Shown piece after piece: positions 1-9,009 of a stretch of 64,000 nt of DNA (positions are counted from its first letter, which is position 1; each line of letters begins with the position of its first letter). The notes under the pieces are model-generated. The model searched no databases. It worked only from the letters and a program-made list of their open reading frames with translations, and was not told the origin of the DNA. Source of the DNA: Gammaproteobacteria bacterium (GTDB taxonomy: Bacteria > Pseudomonadota > Gammaproteobacteria > DSM-16500); the NCBI GenBank assembly GCA_013287025.1, contig JABDEN010000003.1, forward strand, positions 1 to 64,000, in the 5' to 3' direction. The position numbers and the translations under genes are program-made.

Positions 1-2667
1 CTTGTTACAAAAATTAATGAATCTTTTGATGATGTGACGAGTCTTGACGAAGATCGTATATTAAGACGTTTACTTGAAATTATTTTAGCAACCACGCGCA
101 CGAATTATTTTCAAAAAACTGTGGAAGGTGTTTATAAATCACATATTTCTTTTAAATTTGATCCGTCACAAATTTCTGATTTGCCACTACCTAAACCCAT
201 GTTCGAAATTTTCGTTTATTCTCCACGCGTAGAAGGCGTACATTTACGTCGTGGTAAAGTCGCCCGCGGAGGAATCCGATGGTCAGATCGTCGCGAAGAT
301 TTTCGAACAGAAATTTTAGGTTTAATGAAAGCACAAAACGTAAAAAATTCTGTGATTGTCCCAGTCGGCGCTAAAGGTGGGTTTTTCCCAAAAACGCTGC
401 CTGAAGGCGATCGCGATGCCATCATGACAGAAGTTATTTATTGTTATTCTTCTTTTATTAGTGGATTGTTAGATTTAACCGATAATATTGTTAATCAGAA
501 AATAGTTCCGCCACCTGATGTCGTTCGATATGACGACGATGATCCTTATCTTGTCGTTGCAGCAGATAAAGGAACTGCTACATTTTCTGATTTAGCAAAT
601 GCGATTGCAAAAACCTATCATTTTTGGCTGGATGACGCATTTGCATCTGGCGGATCCGCGGGGTATGACCATAAAAAAATGGGTATTACTGCACGTGGCG
701 CCTGGGAATCCGTGAGACGTCATTTCAGAGAATTAGAAATTAATCCTGAAACCGATGACTTTACCGTCGTAGGCATTGGTGACATGAGCGGAGACGTATT
801 TGGCAATGGTATGCTGATGTCCTCGCATATTAAGCTTGTCGCTGCATTTGATCATCGTCATATTTTTATTGATCCGAATCCTGATCCTGAAAAAAGTTTT
901 GAAGAACGCAAACGTTTATTTCAATTACCACGATCATCGTGGATGGATTACGATCAAAAACTTATTTCTGAAGGCGGTGGTATTTATAATCGCAGCGCAA
1001 AATCCATTAAAATTTCTCCTGAATTGAAGCAAATTATTAATGTTGAAAATGATTCCCTCCAACCCAATGAATTAATTCGTGCGTTGATGAAATCGCCCGT
1101 CGATTTAATATTTAACGGCGGTATCGGTACATTCGTAAAAGCATCTAATGAGTCACATTCTGATGTGGGCGATAGAACCAATGACGGTATTCGAGTTAAT
1201 GGTAATGAATTAAGAGCAAAAGTCGTAGGGGAAGGTGGAAATCTTGGATTAACGCAATCTGCAAGAATAGAATATTCTTTAAATGGCGGCATTATCTATA
1301 CGGATTTTATTGATAATTCTGCGGGTGTCGACTGTTCAGATCATGAAGTCAATATCAAAATTTTATTGAATAAAGTCATTAAAGACCAATTGATGACACT
1401 CGAAGAACGTAATCAATTATTGGAAGCTATGACCAATGAAGTTTCGCGTTTAGTGTTACTTGATAATTATGAACAAACGCAAATGTTAAGTTTAGAAGCA
1501 TCCGTCGCAATACGCACAACCGATTTATTTCGTCGTTATATGGATGAGATGGAAAAACGCGGCCGTCTTGATCGAATTCTTGAATTTTTACCGGATGATC
1601 AAGCTATTCAAGAACGTAAAGCACATGAATCGGGTTTAACACGTCCTGAAATTGCGGTGATGATTGCTTATTGTAAACTATTTTTAAAGCAAGATATTTT
1701 AGATTCAGAAGTTCCTGAAGATCCTTATTTTATTCGATATTTAAAACTTGCTTTTCCAACTGAATTACACGAAAAATATTTACCTCAAATGAAAGAGCAT
1801 AGCTTGCGTCGCGAAATTATTGCAACGCAACTTGCGAAAAGTATCACGGATCATATGGGTGTGAACTTTGTAGAGCGATTGCAACGCGAAACCGGTGCAT
1901 CCACTGCTTTCATCATTCGTGCGTATGTCATTGCCGAAGAGATATTTCACATGACTGAACTTTGGCATCAAATTGAAGCGCTGGATTACCACATTAAAGT
2001 TGAAGTACAGCAAAAAATGATGCTGCAAATTTATTTTCTGATTCGCCGAGCCACGCGTTGGTTTTTACGAAATCGTAAAGAAAATATACCGATTGTGGAA
2101 ACCATTGCTAATTTTGAAAAACCCATTAACGATCTCACTCAATCATTACCACGACTGTTAACTCAAAATGAAAAAGAATATTTGGATAGTGAAATTCAAT
2201 CACTCGTAGAAGAAGGGGTGCCATTTGAGCTTGCGAGCAAGACATCTATTTGTGAAATTTTATTTACCTCTTTAGATATGGTAGAAGCTGCCATCAAAAA
2301 TAATTTATCTTTAGAAAATATCGCACAAACCTATTACTTTTTAGATGGCACTCTGGAATTAAATTGGCTGCGTACTCAAATGAATTCATATGCAATTGAA
2401 AATCAGTGGGATGAATTAGCGCGTTCACGATTCCGTGATGATTTAGAACGTGCGCAAAGTAAATTAAGCGTTAATGTTTTAAAATTAAAATCCAAAAAAA
2501 TTATTGAGAAACCGTTAACGGAGCGCATTGATGCATGGCTTTTACAAAATAAACATTTGATTGATCGTTGGCAAAATTTGTTAGCGGAAATCAAAGCAAG
2601 TAATACCGTGGATTTTGTCACATTTTCTGTTGTATTACGTGAACTATCTGATTTTGCAAAGACTTAA
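1..2667 (+). CDS. gdhB: NAD-specific glutamate dehydrogenase, C-terminal part (5' end outside window)
   Basis: Oxidatively deaminates glutamate to 2-oxoglutarate in the cytoplasm. The frame is open from base 1, so the 889 residues seen are only the C-terminal part of a protein that is usually about 1,600 residues long in this large GDH family. The catalytic-domain signature PVGAKGGFFPK carries the conserved lysines, and the later VGIGDMSGDVFGNGML segment belongs to the nucleotide-binding domain. A long helical C-terminal region follows. A GTG at 34 is only an internal codon. The gene ends 20 bases before the next one, which has its own ribosome site. The family call is firm; the symbol follows the large-GDH convention. 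Confidence 0.93.
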   Translation, partial: LVTKINESFDDVTSLDEDRILRRLLEIILATTRTNYFQKTVEGVYKSHISFKFDPSQISDLPLPKPMFEIFVYSPRVEGVHLRRGKVARGGIRWSDRREDFRTEILGLMKAQNVKNSVIVPVGAKGGFFPKTLPEGDRDAIMTEVIYCYSSFISGLLDLTDNIVNQKIVPPPDVVRYDDDDPYLVVAADKGTATFSDLANAIAKTYHFWLDDAFASGGSAGYDHKKMGITARGAWESVRRHFRELEINPETDDFTVVGIGDMSGDVFGNGMLMSSHIKLVAAFDHRHIFIDPNPDPEKSFEERKRLFQLPRSSWMDYDQKLISEGGGIYNRSAKSIKISPELKQIINVENDSLQPNELIRALMKSPVDLIFNGGIGTFVKASNESHSDVGDRTNDGIRVNGNELRAKVVGEGGNLGLTQSARIEYSLNGGIIYTDFIDNSAGVDCSDHEVNIKILLNKVIKDQLMTLEERNQLLEAMTNEVSRLVLLDNYEQTQMLSLEASVAIRTTDLFRRYMDEMEKRGRLDRILEFLPDDQAIQERKAHESGLTRPEIAVMIAYCKLFLKQDILDSEVPEDPYFIRYLKLAFPTELHEKYLPQMKEHSLRREIIATQLAKSITDHMGVNFVERLQRETGASTAFIIRAYVIAEEIFHMTELWHQIEALDYHIKVEVQQKMMLQIYFLIRRATRWFLRNRKENIPIVETIANFEKPINDLTQSLPRLLTQNEKEYLDSEIQSLVEEGVPFELASKTSICEILFTSLDMVEAAIKNNLSLENIAQTYYFLDGTLELNWLRTQMNSYAIENQWDELARSRFRDDLERAQSKLSVNVLKLKSKKIIEKPLTERIDAWLLQNKHLIDRWQNLLAEIKASNTVDFVTFSVVLRELSDFAKT

Positions 2668-2687
2668 GTGTTAAAAAGGGAATCACC

Positions 2688-3569
2688 ATGAACCATGAAC
2701 GCGTTGCTTCCAATTTTCCATATGAATCCCATTATATCGCGGTGGACGATACGCAATTACACTATATTGAAGAGGGAAAAGGTGATCCTATTTTATTTAT
2801 TCATGGGATCCCAACTTCTTCTTATGTATGGCGTAATGTGATTCCTCATTTAAAAGATTTGGGACGTTGTATCGCCCCAGATTTAATTGGATTTGGAAAA
2901 TCAGGCAAACCTGATATTGATTATACGCTAAAAGATCATTGCCACTTTATCAAAGCTTTTATTGAAAAGTTAAATCTTAAAAATATTATTCTTATCGTTC
3001 ATGGTTTTGGTTCTATCGTCGGACTCGATTTTGCAATGCAACATCCTGAACTTTTTAAAGGTATTGTTTTTTATGAATCTTACATTCGTCCAGAAAATAA
3101 AGAGGATTCTGCATTGCCTTATCAAGAACAAAAATATCAACTGCAAACGGAAGAGAATGTCTATCGAACATTTATGAATGGCGCAGAATTTATTGATCGC
3201 ATTTTACCGCTCGGCATGATTCGACCACTTTCTGATGAAGAATTAAAATTTTATCGTGAACCATTTTTAAATAATAATACGCAAAAGCCTTTATTACAGT
3301 ATTTAAATGAATTACCACAAGACGATAACAAAACTAATCAAGTGATAGCCGCATATTCTGAAAAATTACAGCACTCCTCGTTACCAAAATTAATGTTATA
3401 TTCAGTTCCTGGTTTTATTACGACGATCGCAACTGTCATGTGGGCAAAAGAAAATTTGTGGAACTTACAAATTAATGAAGTAGGGGAGGCGCTGCATTAC
3501 GGTCAAGAAAGCAACCCCGCACTTATTGGCGAAAGTATTAGCGTTTGGATACAAGGTCTTGAGGAATAA
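2688..3569 (+). CDS. Haloalkane dehalogenase-like alpha/beta hydrolase lacking the nucleophile Asp
   Basis: A 293-residue alpha/beta hydrolase whose sequence follows haloalkane dehalogenases: an oxyanion-hole segment HGIPTSSYVWRNVIPHL, APDLIGFGKSGKP, a candidate acid in FYESYIRP and a catalytic-type His in LHYGQESNPALIG. The nucleophile elbow, HDWGS in the family, reads HGFGS here (residues 105-109). Gly106, codon GGT at 3003-3005, replaces the catalytic Asp, and Phe replaces the halide-binding Trp. Classical dehalogenase chemistry is therefore unlikely. It could be a pseudoenzyme, a binding protein or an enzyme with another mechanism. AAGGGA precedes the ATG. It lies 2 bases before asd and is probably co-transcribed with it. 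Confidence 0.8.
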   Translation: MNHERVASNFPYESHYIAVDDTQLHYIEEGKGDPILFIHGIPTSSYVWRNVIPHLKDLGRCIAPDLIGFGKSGKPDIDYTLKDHCHFIKAFIEKLNLKNIILIVHGFGSIVGLDFAMQHPELFKGIVFYESYIRPENKEDSALPYQEQKYQLQTEENVYRTFMNGAEFIDRILPLGMIRPLSDEELKFYREPFLNNNTQKPLLQYLNELPQDDNKTNQVIAAYSEKLQHSSLPKLMLYSVPGFITTIATVMWAKENLWNLQINEVGEALHYGQESNPALIGESISVWIQGLEE

Positions 3570-3571
3570 AT

Positions 3572-4576
3572 ATGAAAAAGAAAATTAATGTTGCGATCGT
3601 CGGTGCCACGGGAATGGTGGGTACGACTTTATTATCCATTTTAGAAGAAAGAAATTTTCCGATCGATCGATTATATTTATTAGCAAGTAAACGTTCAGAA
3701 GGTGAATATCGCGAATATTGTGGCAAACCGATACGTATCAATGATGTTGCCAATTTTGATTTTCGACAAACACAAATTGCATTCTTTTGTGCGAGCAATG
3801 AAATTGCCGCTGAATTTGCCCCCATTGCTGCCGAAGCTGGAAATATTGTCATTGATAAAAGTTCTCATTTTCGAAATGTAGATGGAATACCTTTGGTGAT
3901 TCCAGAAGTGAATAAATCGATTATTCAATCGATGAAAAAAGGAATTATTGCCAGTCCAAATTGTAGTACCATTCCTATTGTCATGGCATTAAAACCCCTA
4001 CACGATGCCGTTGGTATTACACGTTTTAATGTCGCAACTTATCAATCGGTTTCAGGTACTGGAAAAGACGCTTTAAATGAATTAGCCGATCAAACGGCAC
4101 ATTTATTGAATGCGCAAACAATTCATCCTAAAGTATATCCGCAACAAATTGCTTTTAACCTTTTACCGCATATCGATGAATTTCTTCCTAACGGTTATAC
4201 GAAAGAAGAAATGAAAATTGTTTGGGAAACCCATAAAATTCTCAATGATAAATCCATTGCGATTAACCCAACCGCGGTCCGCGTTCCTGTTTTTTTTGGT
4301 CATTCTGCAGCTGTACATATCGAAACTAAACAAAAAATTAGTGCAGTGGATGCCACCGCATTATTATCAAAGGCACCTGGCATTAGAGTAAATGAAGGCG
4401 AATTTCCTTACGCGACACCTGTTAAAGATGCAGCAGGAAAAGATGAAGTTTTCGTTGGGAGGATACGCGAAGACATTTCATGTGAAAATGGTTTAGATCT
4501 TTGGATTGTTTCTGATAATGTTCGAAAGGGCGCTGCATTAAATGCAGTACAAATTGCAGAAGCGTGGATGGAATAG
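3572..4576 (+). CDS. asd: Aspartate-semialdehyde dehydrogenase
   Basis: Reduces aspartyl phosphate to aspartate semialdehyde, the branch point to diaminopimelate/lysine, threonine and methionine. The N-terminal Rossmann motif VAIVGATGMVGTTLL begins at residue 7. The active-site cysteine is present as C131 in SPNCST, and the catalytic histidine segment VFFGHSAAVHIET lies near residue 247. The length of 334 residues is normal. Since the cysteine is kept, this looks like a true Asd and not the non-catalytic Usg paralogue often found beside truA in other gammaproteobacteria. The Shine-Dalgarno lies in the end of the upstream hydrolase gene, 2 bases away. Confidence 0.93.
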   Translation: MKKKINVAIVGATGMVGTTLLSILEERNFPIDRLYLLASKRSEGEYREYCGKPIRINDVANFDFRQTQIAFFCASNEIAAEFAPIAAEAGNIVIDKSSHFRNVDGIPLVIPEVNKSIIQSMKKGIIASPNCSTIPIVMALKPLHDAVGITRFNVATYQSVSGTGKDALNELADQTAHLLNAQTIHPKVYPQQIAFNLLPHIDEFLPNGYTKEEMKIVWETHKILNDKSIAINPTAVRVPVFFGHSAAVHIETKQKISAVDATALLSKAPGIRVNEGEFPYATPVKDAAGKDEVFVGRIREDISCENGLDLWIVSDNVRKGAALNAVQIAEAWME

Positions 4577-4586
4577 GAGATTTCCT

Positions 4587-4844
4587 ATGTTCCTTCAAAT
4601 TTTTAAAAAATGGTTATATCCAAAGACAGAACCTTCACACATTAAAAATAATGTTACCGTTATTACCAGTCGTGATATTAAAGCCATCGCAGGTGACAGC
4701 GTGATGGCAACGCAATTAGATTTAGCACGCGCTTATATTGAATTAGGCAAAAGAAATCTAGCGAAACAAATTTTAAATCATGTCATTCAACACGGCACAT
4801 CGAGCGAAAAGGATACCGCGCTACAACTCATGGCTTATTTATGA
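4587..4844 (+). CDS. FimV C-terminal domain-like small protein
   Basis: An 85-residue protein that starts at the ATG preceded by AGGAGA at 4576-4581; longer in-frame readings would run back into asd. Its C-terminal half, LDLARAYIELGKRNLAKQIL, matches the short TPR-like domain that ends FimV proteins (peptidoglycan-linked polar or pilus-assembly proteins). The LysM and membrane parts of full FimV are missing. Small stand-alone versions in the asd/fimV/truA neighbourhood are usual in related bacteria, so this may be a reduced FimV. It overlaps truA by 4 bases (ATGA), suggesting translational coupling. Confidence 0.7.
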   Translation: MFLQIFKKWLYPKTEPSHIKNNVTVITSRDIKAIAGDSVMATQLDLARAYIELGKRNLAKQILNHVIQHGTSSEKDTALQLMAYL

Positions 4845-5635
4845 GGATTGCTTTAGGAATTGAATACAATGGCCATGGTCTTTATGGTTGGCAATCTCAA
4901 GCACATTTGCCTACCGTTCAAAGTCATCTTGAAAACGCATTGTCGATTATTGCTGATCACCCCATTAAGCTTACTTGTGCGGGAAGAACCGATGCAAATG
5001 TTCATGCGACAAATCAAGTTGTGCATTTTGATACGGATGCAAAAAGAATTGAACGCGCCTGGATACAAGGCACTAATACACATCTACCAGAAAATATTTC
5101 GGTGTTATGGGCAAAAGAAGTCAATCACGAATTTCACGCAAGATATTCAGCGACTAGCCGACGTTACCGCTATATTATTTATAATATTTTAAGCCGTCCT
5201 GCATTACTTGCTCATCGCGTGACTTGGCAATACGATGATTTAAATATTGCAACCATGCAAACCGCTGCAAATTATTTATTAGGCGAAAAAGACTTTAGTT
5301 CTTTTCGTTCTGCAGAATGCGAATCCCGAACACCGATGAGAAATGTAAGTGAAATTACTATCTTTCGTCAACATCCCTTTATCATTGTCGAAATTGAAGC
5401 TAACGCATTTTTACATCATATGGTTCGAAATATTATGGGAGTATTGATCCGTATTGGACGTGGTTTTGAAGAACCAGAATGGATGCAAGAAGTATTAGAT
5501 GCGCGCGATCGTCGAGAAGCCGCCGACACTGCACCTGCAAGTGGATTGTATTTAATAAAAGTAGGGTATCCGGAGCGTTTTGCACTGCCACAACAGCCTG
5601 CCCGTCATCAACTATGTCATGCTAGCATGCTTTAA
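4841..5635 (+). CDS. truA: tRNA pseudouridine(38-40) synthase
   Basis: Converts uridines 38-40 of the tRNA anticodon arm to pseudouridine. The protein shows the TruA signature AGRTDANVHATNQVVHF with catalytic D51, preceded by YNGHGLYGWQSQ and followed by FSSFRSAECESRTP and HHMVRNIMGVLIRIG. The ATG overlaps the stop of the FimV-like gene. The last residues (CHASML) and the stop are encoded by an inverted-repeat element at 5615-5663, so the repeat has replaced or extended the original C-terminus. The body of the enzyme is intact. The tryptophan genes that often follow truA in gammaproteobacteria are not here. Confidence 0.95.
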   Translation: MRIALGIEYNGHGLYGWQSQAHLPTVQSHLENALSIIADHPIKLTCAGRTDANVHATNQVVHFDTDAKRIERAWIQGTNTHLPENISVLWAKEVNHEFHARYSATSRRYRYIIYNILSRPALLAHRVTWQYDDLNIATMQTAANYLLGEKDFSSFRSAECESRTPMRNVSEITIFRQHPFIIVEIEANAFLHHMVRNIMGVLIRIGRGFEEPEWMQEVLDARDRREAADTAPASGLYLIKVGYPERFALPQQPARHQLCHASML

Positions 5636-5663
5636 TGCCACCTTTAAGCATGCTGGCATGACA
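5615..5663. repeat. Inverted-repeat element, family R1
   Basis: Near-perfect palindrome with arms of about 21 bases (5615-5635 and 5643-5663) built on the core CATGCTGGCATGACA. It covers the last codons of truA and separates truA from the convergent receiver-kinase gene. The same core recurs at 17185, 25016 and 47486. Confidence 0.85.
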
Positions 5664-5672
5664 GTGAGTCAT

Positions 5673-7025
5673 TCAAACCGAAACCGTAGCTTCAACTTGG
5701 TAGGGGAGCAATACTGTCACCGCGGTTCCTTTATTGACTCCTTCCGAAAAAATTTCAATTTTTCCACGCATTTCTTGTGCGGCAATGCTACTAGAATGTA
5801 ATCCGAATCCATGCCCGTTGTTTTTTGTCGTAAATCCAGATTTGAATAATTTTTTCAAATCTTCTCCTGAAATCCCAATGCCGTTATCTTCGACTTCAAT
5901 GGTAAACATCCCATTCAAAGGTGCCGTAATTTTAAGTGTTAATATTTTATTTTCATTTGTTGAATCGACTAATGCGTGCTTTGCATTAATAATAAGATTA
6001 ATCATAATCTGTAATAATTTAATTTTGTTAACGACAATAGGTTTAAGTTCCGCATAATCACGTTTAATCGTAATGTGGTGGAAACTAAAATCATCACCAC
6101 TAATTTTTAAGGCGTCTTCTAGTATCGATTTTACATCAATCGATTTTTCAAATTCTGGAATTGAAGTGAGGGATTGGTGTGTCATAATAATATCATTAAT
6201 CACTTGCACGTTTTTGCGAAAGCCATTAATTTCGTTTAAAATCATTTCGAAATCAGTTTTTAGCGTTTCGATAAGTTCTGAAATGTATTGCGGTAAAATA
6301 GAACCTTTTGGATCTTTTGTTAAAAATGCAACGATATTATTTTTATTTTTTTCGAGCAGTTTCTGACATTCCTCTAAACTATTTAATTCTGATTCTTGAA
6401 TTTTACCGGCCATAATGGATGCAGAGACATTCAAGCTATTTAAAATATTAGAAACATTATGAATCATTCCCATGGCAACTTCTGCCATACCAGTTAAATG
6501 CGCGGTTTTTAATAATTCTTTTTGTGATTTTTCTAATGCATCCGTTCTTTCAATGACTTTAAGTTCTAAAGTTTCGTTCAGATTATGTAAAACTTTTGTC
6601 TTTGCTTGTAATTCATCTAATAACTCGCGATTAGACTTTTCTAAGCGATAAAGTTTAATAGCATTATCAAGAATATGTTTAACTTCATTTTCATTCCAAG
6701 GCTTAGTGATATAAGAAAATATTTTTCCTGCATTGATCGCACTGATGATACATTCCACATCAGTGTAGGCTGTCATAATAATGCGGATAGGGTAAGGATA
6801 TTTTTCTAATACTTTTAATAAAAATTCGATGCCTGTCATATTTGGCATTCTTTGATCAGTTACTATCACTTCGATTGGTTCTGATTCAAGAATTTTTAAG
6901 CCTAAATCAGCACTTAAGGCTGTAAAAATTTTATAATGATGACGAAAAGTTGCAGCAAACATCATTAAATTGGTTTGTTCATCATCAACATACAAAATAC
7001 AAGGTTTTTCTTTATCCTGTTTCAT
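5673..7025 (-). CDS. Receiver-domain histidine kinase (REC - coiled coil - kinase)
   Basis: A 450-residue cytoplasmic signalling protein. Residues 8-125 form a response-regulator receiver with DD at 14-15, phospho-acceptor D57 in VTDQRMP, T/A switch residues and K108 in TKPW. A coiled coil follows (about 125-172), then a dimerisation helix with H189 in MIHNVSNILNS, typical of kinases with the HNV-NILNS box. An HATPase domain ends the protein, with an N box (IINAKHALVDS), a G1 box (EDNGIGISG) and NNGHGFGLHSS. It has no DNA-binding output. Its ATG overlaps the TGA of the upstream CHASE4 sensor by 4 bases, so the two are translationally coupled and probably work together. Confidence 0.87.
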   Translation of the reverse strand: MKQDKEKPCILYVDDEQTNLMMFAATFRHHYKIFTALSADLGLKILESEPIEVIVTDQRMPNMTGIEFLLKVLEKYPYPIRIIMTAYTDVECIISAINAGKIFSYITKPWNENEVKHILDNAIKLYRLEKSNRELLDELQAKTKVLHNLNETLELKVIERTDALEKSQKELLKTAHLTGMAEVAMGMIHNVSNILNSLNVSASIMAGKIQESELNSLEECQKLLEKNKNNIVAFLTKDPKGSILPQYISELIETLKTDFEMILNEINGFRKNVQVINDIIMTHQSLTSIPEFEKSIDVKSILEDALKISGDDFSFHHITIKRDYAELKPIVVNKIKLLQIMINLIINAKHALVDSTNENKILTLKITAPLNGMFTIEVEDNGIGISGEDLKKLFKSGFTTKNNGHGFGLHSSSIAAQEMRGKIEIFSEGVNKGTAVTVLLPYQVEATVSV

Positions 7026-8794
7026 ATTATTGCTTCCATCCGACTATTAACCTTTAGATTTTTTACAATTTCTGCAATTTTATTAGCATTTTGTTGAATT
7101 TCATCAATGATTTGTTTAGTTTCCTTAAAATCATTGGTAATGTCTGCATTTTTTTCAAATTTCTCAATATTCATCATATCATTATTTTCTTTGATTTCTG
7201 AATATTTTTTAAGAATGGCCAATGATTCTTTTATGTAATTATTAAGAAGCAGAACCTTTGATAGAATAACCTCCGTAGGTTGGCCAATTTCTACAACAAC
7301 ATCATGCATTAGCATACCGATTGCAGATAATTTTTTTGTTTTTTCAATTTGATTTTCCATTTTCGTACGCTCAGTAATATCATCAATACGAATGGCCAAA
7401 ATATTTTGTCCATGACGAATTAAAGGATAAATTGCAACATTTAAGTATTCAATTTTAGTTGTACTCATTCTTGAAATTTTATGAATAATTTCTACTTTTT
7501 TATCAAATAAGGCAGCGCGAAATTGATTCTCGTATTCTTGCAAATACGGAAAGATTTTAAATAATGGTTTTTGTAATGCTTGATTAAATTTAGTTTTACC
7601 TATTATTTTTTCAGCAAAAGAATTCATCGTTGTAATATGCAAAAGATCATCGACTAAAATAATAAGAGAAGGCATCGCATTAATGATATCCATTAACATA
7701 ATTTTCATATCTTCAATGGACATTAGCATTTTATTAATTTCCGTCGAAATAAATGTCAATTCATCATTGCCATCTAAACGAATACGATTAGTAAAATCTT
7801 CTGTTTTGGTAACATGTAGAATCTCATTATTAATGATGCTTAGACGTTCGATGACTAATATTTTTATTAAGTAGAACAATACAATACTAAATAATAATCC
7901 ACCGATAAAAAATGCATAGTTAAAATATTTAATTGCTTCATTTCCCAATGCATTAAGCTCTCGCGGCATAACAACTTGTGTCATTCCAATATTTTCACCG
8001 TTAATATCTTTGAGTAACTCAAATAGCCACAATGTTTGAGAATCAATGGGAATTATTTTTTTATCTTGCTGAATCAGATTCATATAATCATTTTTTAACT
8101 CCGCATCTTCATTAATGTTATTTATTGTATATAAATTTGCGTTCAATTTTATGGTATTTAACATATCAGTCCATACCGATTTTGTAAGATATCTTGCGAA
8201 AATTAAGGTACCATGCGACTCGCCCTCGCCACTAGATTTACGTACACTATGTGTAGTTAAAATAAGTAAACCTTTACTCGTCGGCAGTAATCCTTTGGCA
8301 TCACTATTTTTCCCCGCAGGAGTTACAATATATCGTAATTTTCCTCCTTCGTTAAATAATGCCGTTAATTCTTCGGGAATTGGACCAAAAGTAGTATGGT
8401 TATTAATAATGGCGGATGAATAGTTGGGATTAAGTGTACCTTCTTTTGTATATAACATCACAAAATCAATATAATTAGGTGCATTTACTTCGAATTGTTC
8501 AGGCAGAAAGGATTCAAGAAATTTTGCATTTTTTTCCATTTTTGTATCATCATTATATTCGATTGCATAATCATACATTTCGTCCCAAAGCGCAGATCCC
8601 AATAAAAGTGAATTGGTAACATTAATGATCGAAGTCAATGCATTACCAATTTTATTTAGATTAATTTCTGCTTGCTCATCTTCAAGATATTGATAGCTAT
8701 TTTTGAAAATAAAAATGGAGCCTAAATAAATAACCACCATCATGAAACACCATGAAAAAATGATAGCGAGCATGACTTTTGTCCATAATTTCAT
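7022..8794 (-). CDS. CHASE4-HAMP-PAS sensor with histidine-box helix but no ATPase domain
   Basis: A 590-residue membrane sensor. One membrane helix lies near residues 7-31, followed by a periplasmic CHASE4 domain (signature ALWDEMYDYAIEYND), a second helix near 288-312, a HAMP segment, a PAS domain (about 360-470) and a helical pair that contains H in MLMHDVVVEIGQP. The protein stops right after this dimerisation helix, where the divergent paralogue at 9010-11259 continues into an HATPase domain. It cannot autophosphorylate by itself. It probably passes its signal to the coupled receiver-kinase downstream. The ATG start sits next to the element at 8823-8882. Confidence 0.83.
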   Translation of the reverse strand: MKLWTKVMLAIIFSWCFMMVVIYLGSIFIFKNSYQYLEDEQAEINLNKIGNALTSIINVTNSLLLGSALWDEMYDYAIEYNDDTKMEKNAKFLESFLPEQFEVNAPNYIDFVMLYTKEGTLNPNYSSAIINNHTTFGPIPEELTALFNEGGKLRYIVTPAGKNSDAKGLLPTSKGLLILTTHSVRKSSGEGESHGTLIFARYLTKSVWTDMLNTIKLNANLYTINNINEDAELKNDYMNLIQQDKKIIPIDSQTLWLFELLKDINGENIGMTQVVMPRELNALGNEAIKYFNYAFFIGGLLFSIVLFYLIKILVIERLSIINNEILHVTKTEDFTNRIRLDGNDELTFISTEINKMLMSIEDMKIMLMDIINAMPSLIILVDDLLHITTMNSFAEKIIGKTKFNQALQKPLFKIFPYLQEYENQFRAALFDKKVEIIHKISRMSTTKIEYLNVAIYPLIRHGQNILAIRIDDITERTKMENQIEKTKKLSAIGMLMHDVVVEIGQPTEVILSKVLLLNNYIKESLAILKKYSEIKENNDMMNIEKFEKNADITNDFKETKQIIDEIQQNANKIAEIVKNLKVNSRMEAII

Positions 8795-8822
8795 GTATGT
8801 TTCTCTGAATCTAAACTATCTT

Positions 8823-8882
8823 TGTCATCCCCGTGAAGACGGGGATCCATACGAATGGATTCCCACTTTCGTGGGAATGACA
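8823..8882. repeat. Inverted-repeat element (GTCATCCCCG type)
   Basis: Imperfect palindrome of about 60 bases, with arms of about 27 bases that begin TGTCATCCCCG and end GGGAATGACA. It sits between the two divergent sensor genes. It resembles the R2 family ends but has a different arm sequence. Confidence 0.75.
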
Positions 8883-9009
8883 CGTTATTTCGCGACAACT
8901 GGCTAAATATTTCAAATTTGCTTTTAATTCTGCCATCCATTTAATTATTATAAACTAATTTAAAGGTTATGATATGATAATAAAATAAGCATTTTATTAG
9001 GTACTTAGA

